8,653 nucleotides of DNA, taken from NCBI GenBank assembly GCA_018650745.1, contig JABIFK010000440.1, forward strand, positions 1 to 8,653, given 5' to 3'. Shown here one piece after another: positions 5,141-8,653 of this stretch. The notes under the pieces were generated by a model that saw only the letters and a program-made list of their open reading frames with translations, did not search any database and was not told where the DNA came from. The DNA is from Candidatus Latescibacterota bacterium (GTDB lineage: Bacteria; Latescibacterota; UBA2968). Position 1 is the stretch's first letter. Every line of letters starts with the position of its first letter. The position numbers and the translations under genes are program-made.

Positions 5141-6517
5141 ATGAAACATAAGGCATTCAAAATACTTGTCATTGATGATGAAAATGTTATGCAGTCATTT
5201 CTTGAGCGGGCATTGACGGACTTTGGTTTTGATGTGACCCTGGCCAGTACGGGGCAGCAAGGTCTTGCTTGTTATCGGCAATTGCTATTTGATCTGGTTC
5301 TGATTGATCTGGGCTTGCCTGATCTGAGTGGGTTTGAGGTCTTAAGTCGGCTCAAAGAACAGAAAAATGATGTGGTGGCGATTGTGATTACCGGTTTTGG
5401 AACGGTTGAGTCGGCTGTTAAAGCTATGAAGCTTGGGGCGGTCGATTTTCTGACCAAACCTGTGGATCTGGATCATCTGGAAATAGCGGTGAGAAAAGCT
5501 ATAAAAAACCATAGGCAGGTGGAAAGAATTCAAGTGCTGGAAAACCAAATGATTCGGCAGGGATCGTTTGAAGGCATGGTTGGAGTGTGCCCAGCGATGC
5601 TTCGCCTTTATCGGTTGATCAATCAGTTGGCAGATAGTGATGCCACCGTTTTGATTCAAGGGGAGACGGGAACGGGTAAAGAACTTGCTGCAAAGGCCAT
5701 TCATAATCAGAGCCGCCGCCGGCATAAGCGTGTGGTGTCGATCAATTGCGGTGCCTTACAGGAAACCCTGTTGGAAAGCGAACTATTTGGTCATGAGAAA
5801 GGCTCTTTTACTGGGGCAGTTCATGCAAAAAGGGGCCTCATTGAGGAGGCCGAAGGCAGCACGCTGGTTCTAGATGAGATCAATGATATGAGCCCAGCTC
5901 TTCAGGGGAAGTTGTTGCGTGTCATTCAAGAGCGTGAAGTGATGCGTGTGGGCAGCAATCGACCAAATTCGGTCGACTTTCGTCTGATTGCTATTGCGAA
6001 TGTAGATTTGCGCGAACGCATGGAAGAAAAGACATTTCGGTCAGATCTTTTCTATCGGCTGAATGTGCTCTTGGTAGAGATGCCCCCTCTTCGGAAACGA
6101 CTGATGGATATTCCCCTGTTGATTAAACATTTTGGAACCATTTATGCAGCAAAACTTGAACAATCGAGGCTCGAATTTTCGCCAGAGGCCATTATGTTAT
6201 TGAAGAATTATGCATGGCCTGGAAATGTGCGAGAGTTTGAAAATACGATTGAGCAAGTGGTGTTGCTTAGCCCGTCGAAGACGATTGAAATAGAGGATCT
6301 GCCCCAGCATATAGTTGCAACTGTTGGAGAGGTAGGGAATCAAGGTTTAAGGAATGAATCTCTCAAAGAAGCTCGGAATCGATTTGAACGTCAATATTTG
6401 GAAGACGTGTTGGTACAAGCCGGTGGCAATGTGGCAGCGGCTGCCAAAAAAGTGGAAATCTCACAGCGGTATTTTTATCAGAAGATGCGACATTATAGCA
6501 TCACTGGCAGAAAATAA
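5141..6517 (+). CDS. NtrC-family sigma-54-dependent response regulator
   Basis: A 458-residue cytoplasmic transcription activator with all three expected domains. The receiver (about 1-125) has acidic residues D12-D13, phospho-acceptor Asp56 in LIDLGLPD, Thr in VITGFG and Lys in LTKPVD, so it is fully canonical. The AAA+ domain has Walker A GETGTGKE (174-181), the sigma-54 contact loop GSFTGA (221-226, an A-to-S variant of GAFTGA), Walker B LVLDEI with D245-E246, and an arginine finger in FRSDLFYRLNV (R300). The C-terminal Fis-type helix-turn-helix is at about 430-455 (NVAAAAKKVEISQRYFYQKM). Family length is normal. The AGAAGG site is five bases before the ATG, and the 30-base gap to the sensor gene indicates one operon. 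It should bind upstream of a sigma-54 promoter and use ATP hydrolysis to open it when phosphorylated. Its targets are not shown here. Confidence 0.97.
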   Translation: MKHKAFKILVIDDENVMQSFLERALTDFGFDVTLASTGQQGLACYRQLLFDLVLIDLGLPDLSGFEVLSRLKEQKNDVVAIVITGFGTVESAVKAMKLGAVDFLTKPVDLDHLEIAVRKAIKNHRQVERIQVLENQMIRQGSFEGMVGVCPAMLRLYRLINQLADSDATVLIQGETGTGKELAAKAIHNQSRRRHKRVVSINCGALQETLLESELFGHEKGSFTGAVHAKRGLIEEAEGSTLVLDEINDMSPALQGKLLRVIQEREVMRVGSNRPNSVDFRLIAIANVDLRERMEEKTFRSDLFYRLNVLLVEMPPLRKRLMDIPLLIKHFGTIYAAKLEQSRLEFSPEAIMLLKNYAWPGNVREFENTIEQVVLLSPSKTIEIEDLPQHIVATVGEVGNQGLRNESLKEARNRFERQYLEDVLVQAGGNVAAAAKKVEISQRYFYQKMRHYSITGRK

Positions 6518-6643
6518 TGACCAAGCACATAGCTCTTAGGGGGTGCAAGCTTTCAGGGTGATATTGTGGCAGCCTGTGGAGATGTAAATGTCTTGAATGA
6601 AGTTGTTGTTTATAAAATAAAATTTCTTTAAAACAAATACTAA

Positions 6644-6681
6644 AAAGGGGTGTTGCTCGTTTCTGCGAGCGATACCTTTTT
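6644..6681 (+). terminator. Intrinsic terminator of the sensor-regulator operon
   Basis: A 16-bp stem (6644-6659 with 6666-6681, GCTCG/CGAGC at the top, several G.U pairs lower down) closes a six-base loop. Its foot is an A-run paired with a T-run, followed by GTTTTAT. Confidence 0.88.
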
Positions 6682-6760
6682 GTTTTATAGCCCCAAAAGG
6701 CCTTCTCTATGCTGAATTTATACATTGGCAGTGTCTGCGTGAGAGAACTACCACACATGG

Positions 6761-6778
6761 GTGTGTTGTTAATCACAC
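6761..6778. promoter_or_regulatory. CRP/FNR-family-like palindrome
   Basis: GTGTGTTGTTAATCACAC contains TGTGT-N6-TCACA, one base off the CRP-type TGTGA-N6-TCACA. It lies about 400 bases upstream of feoB, which is far for direct action there. It is a candidate from sequence only. Confidence 0.3.
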
Positions 6779-6846
6779 GTAACGCATAAGCAGTTGTAAA
6801 TAAATGGCATACAAAAATGATTGGTCAATGTTCAGGCTTAGATATT

Positions 6847-6864
6847 TGTGATAAAAATCTCACA
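6847..6864. promoter_or_regulatory. TGTGA-N8-TCACA palindrome
   Basis: Perfect five-base arms TGTGA and TCACA are separated by eight bases (CRP sites use six). It could be an operator for another dimeric regulator, or chance in AT-rich DNA. Confidence 0.25.
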
Positions 6865-6984
6865 CAATGTCATATTTGGCACGTGGGCAACTACGTTGTT
6901 TGCGGTGTTTAATACCACCTAACCTATTAATAATATTTCGTTTGACACTTTTGCGAGGCGGTTTGTTTTCTGCGTGCCAACAAC

Positions 6985-6999
6985 TGGCATTGATTTTGT
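6985..6999 (+). promoter_or_regulatory. Sigma-54-like element upstream of feoB
   Basis: TGGCATT-GATT-TTGT fits the -24 TGGCAC and -12 TTGC boxes with correct spacing. The GG at -24 and the G of the -12 pair are present, but the final C is T. With an NtrC-type regulator encoded just upstream this is a reasonable but unproven target. Confidence 0.3.
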
Positions 7000-7152
7000 T
7001 ACCTAATCTACCGTCATGGTCTTAAGCAGAGGGGCAATAAACAGAAACTGATTGCGGGCTGTGAACAAAAGCCATATGGATCGGATCTTTTAGAAGAGGT
7101 TGGATGCAAAAAACCAGGTGCTTGCATATTGCTGCGGCTGGGGATCTTTGGG

Positions 7153-7157
7153 AAGGA
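7153..7157 (+). promoter_or_regulatory. Ribosome binding site supporting feoB start at 7167
   Basis: AAGGA, within GGGAAGGACGG, lies nine bases before ATG 7167. The alternative in-frame ATG at 7104 has AGAGG only four bases away and would add 21 residues unlike the usual FeoB N-terminus. Confidence 0.6.
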
Positions 7158-7166
7158 CGGTACTTT

Positions 7167-8653
7167 ATGAATAAGCGGTACTCTGAGACGATAGGTCGTA
7201 CAACAACGGTGCAGAATATCATTGTTGTGGGAAACTCGAATGTGGGCAAGACCACAGTGTTGAGACAGCTTTGCAAGAAAAACACCCGTACTGAAAACTA
7301 CGAAGGTTCGTTTGTCGAACTGACTTATGGAGATCTTCGTATCAACAACAGACCTTACAAGGTGGTTGATGTTCCTGGCATTACCAGTATTTGGGCTGAT
7401 CACTCGGAAGAGGAACTCATTGTTCGAGAATTGATCTTAAAGGATACAAAAAACATTATCGTACAGGTGACCGATGCAAAGAACCTGAAGAGAGATCTGA
7501 TTTTGACCTGTGAGCTCATTGAACTTGGAAAGCCCATGGTTTTGGTGCTGAACATGATGGATGAAGCCCTTGACAAGGGGATCATACTGGATGAAAAAGC
7601 CATTGCAAATGAGTTGGGCATTGATGTGGTGATGACCATTGCGAATGAGGGAGAAGGTATAGATAATTTGAAGAGATGCTTAATCGAGCCCAGATTACCC
7701 AATCAGGCGGATCCTTATCCGAGCGATATAGAAACAGGCATCAACCAGATTCAAGACCTCTCGCTTAGAAACGGTGATCTTAACCGTGCGCTTGCCATTC
7801 AGTTTCTGGTCGGAAACAACCGAATTCAGGACGATATGGGAGAGTCATTTTTCAGTCGTGGTGGATTGGATCCGGTTAATCAGATTTCTACAAATGTCAA
7901 CAGCGCATATCGCCATATGCTTAATTCTGAAATTATACGCAGGCGAATCTCTAGAGCACTGAGTATTGAAAGCAATGCCACAAGAATGTTGCACATCAAG
8001 AAACATTCTTTGTCTGAGCGAATGAGTAATTATGCTTGTCACCCCATATATGGCATACCCATACTTTTGTCTGTTATGGCTGTGTTGTATCTGTTCGTGG
8101 GTGTTTTTGGCGCAGAATTCCTTGCAGACTTTCTCCAGTTTGGTGTGATTGGTCGATATGTTGTGCCGGTTGCCGAGCATTTGCTGAGCTACATTCCATT
8201 GGCATTTGTTCAGGAAGTTTTTCTGGGCCCTTATGGTTTAATTTCGATGGGGCTTACCGCAGGCATTGGAATTGTATTTCCGATTATTTGTACTTTTTTC
8301 TTTTCCTACAGCATTCTTGAAGATTCCGGATATCTCTCACGTGTGGGCATTCTTCTCAATGCGGCCTTCAACAAGTTGGGGTTGAATGGCAAAGCTGTGC
8401 TGCCTCTTTTTTTGGGTTTCAGTTGTGTCACGATGGCGTCTTTAAGCGCCCGAGCACTCGACACACGGAAAGAGAGAATCACGGCTATTTTGCTTTTGTG
8501 GCTTTGCATTCCCTGTTCTGCCCAGTTGAGCATTTTTGCTGCCATTCTTGCGAGTATTTCTTTTAAGGCTGTGCTTGTCATTGTGGGGGTTATCATACTT
8601 CAAATGGGTGTGGTGGGTTATGCGGCCAAAAAGCTGATTCCGGGAGAGCAATC
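7167..8653 (+). CDS. feoB: FeoB-type ferrous iron transporter, 3' partial
   Basis: 495 codons are visible and the frame is open at the right edge; full FeoB is about 650-800 residues. The N-terminal G domain has G1 GNSNVGKT (22-29), G3 DVPGI, G4 NMMD and a G5-like ANEGEGI. A helical linker follows, then the membrane domain from HPIYGIPILLSV, several hydrophobic helices, ILEDSGYLSRVG, LGLNGKAVLPLFLGFSC and KERITAILLLWLCIPCSAQLS. The IPCSAQL and LNGKAVLP motifs place it in the FeoB subgroup whose first gate usually reads GLGCDTMATLTTR rather than GCNVPAIMATR. Here that gate reads GFSCVTMASLSAR; the Cys is kept but the following Asp is Val. Family role: GTP-regulated uptake of Fe(II) across the inner membrane. 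No FeoA-like gene is recognisable just upstream. The long leader suggests independent regulation. Confidence 0.92.
   Translation, partial: MNKRYSETIGRTTTVQNIIVVGNSNVGKTTVLRQLCKKNTRTENYEGSFVELTYGDLRINNRPYKVVDVPGITSIWADHSEEELIVRELILKDTKNIIVQVTDAKNLKRDLILTCELIELGKPMVLVLNMMDEALDKGIILDEKAIANELGIDVVMTIANEGEGIDNLKRCLIEPRLPNQADPYPSDIETGINQIQDLSLRNGDLNRALAIQFLVGNNRIQDDMGESFFSRGGLDPVNQISTNVNSAYRHMLNSEIIRRRISRALSIESNATRMLHIKKHSLSERMSNYACHPIYGIPILLSVMAVLYLFVGVFGAEFLADFLQFGVIGRYVVPVAEHLLSYIPLAFVQEVFLGPYGLISMGLTAGIGIVFPIICTFFFSYSILEDSGYLSRVGILLNAAFNKLGLNGKAVLPLFLGFSCVTMASLSARALDTRKERITAILLLWLCIPCSAQLSIFAAILASISFKAVLVIVGVIILQMGVVGYAAKKLIPGEQ

Larger units (their letters stand above)
6518..7166 (+). other. 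Long intergenic region between the regulator and feoB
   Basis: In these 649 bases I see no convincing gene. Bases 6518-6640 hold nothing recognised, then comes the terminator at 6644-6681. AT-rich DNA follows with a CACAC/GTGTG hairpin at about 6753-6765, two TGTG/CACA palindromes (6761-6778 and 6847-6864), a perfect -35-like TTGACA (6942-6947) without a good -10, and a sigma-54-like TGGCATT-N4-TTGT (6985-6999). From 6994 to 7170 one frame is open without an ATG and ends overlapping the feoB start. Confidence 0.5.

Noticed and set aside
7014..7403. Minus-strand frames at the start of feoB
   Set aside because: They overlap the clear G1 and G3 motifs of feoB on the + strand and show no domain of their own.
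7845..8596. Minus-strand frames within feoB and the + frame at 8036
   Set aside because: They are shadows of the FeoB membrane domain, which has recognisable motifs throughout.
1..8653. CRISPR arrays, tRNA or rRNA genes, insertion sequences
   Set aside because: I saw no spaced direct repeats, tRNA-like folds, rRNA segments or transposase-like proteins.

Overview
The window holds six protein-coding genes, all on the + strand; the first and last run off the edges. Base composition is moderate and slightly AT-rich, with long intergenic leaders and strong hairpin/T-tract terminators. A glycyl-radical-enzyme activase, a Cache-PAS histidine-kinase-like sensor with an NtrC-type regulator, and a FeoB of the type with an 'IPCSAQL' gate motif together suggest an anaerobic or microaerophilic Gram-negative bacterium. 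A Desulfobacterota (sulfate-reducer) origin is my best guess. It is inferred from gene content and protein style, not from a search.

Layout. (1) 1-845: a radical-SAM glycyl-radical-enzyme activase with two extra ferredoxin-type clusters; its first residues lie outside the window. (2) 846-1215: a structured intergenic leader with an 18-bp hairpin whose right arm can also pair with a third copy of the same sequence. (3) 1216-2112: an unrecognised P-loop (uridine-kinase-like) protein whose N-terminus is six tandem MKK units, encoded by a 9-bp DNA repeat. (4) 2113-2465: two tandem terminators and a promoter-like element. (5) 2466-2879: a stand-alone receiver domain with Glu at the phospho-acceptor position. 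(6) 2880-3313: a second leader built like the one in (4). (7) 3314-5110 and 5141-6517: a membrane sensor with Cache, PAS and phospho-acceptor domains but no ATPase domain, followed 30 bp later by a complete sigma-54-dependent NtrC-type regulator. (8) 6518-7166: terminator, palindromes and a promoter-like element. (9) 7167 to the end: a FeoB-type ferrous iron transporter, G domain plus the first part of the membrane domain.

How the genes may work together. The sensor and NtrC-type regulator form a two-gene operon that should activate a sigma-54 promoter in response to a periplasmic or redox cue. As encoded, the sensor cannot phosphorylate itself and the stand-alone receiver cannot take an ordinary Asp phosphate. 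The locus therefore looks like an incomplete phosphorelay that must borrow a kinase or signal by protein contact. The best leads for something undescribed are this incomplete relay, the duplicated double-terminator leaders in front of the receiver and the sensor, and the alternative-hairpin leader plus MKK-repeat start of the P-loop protein. Links from the regulatory genes to the activase or to FeoB are not shown by the sequence.
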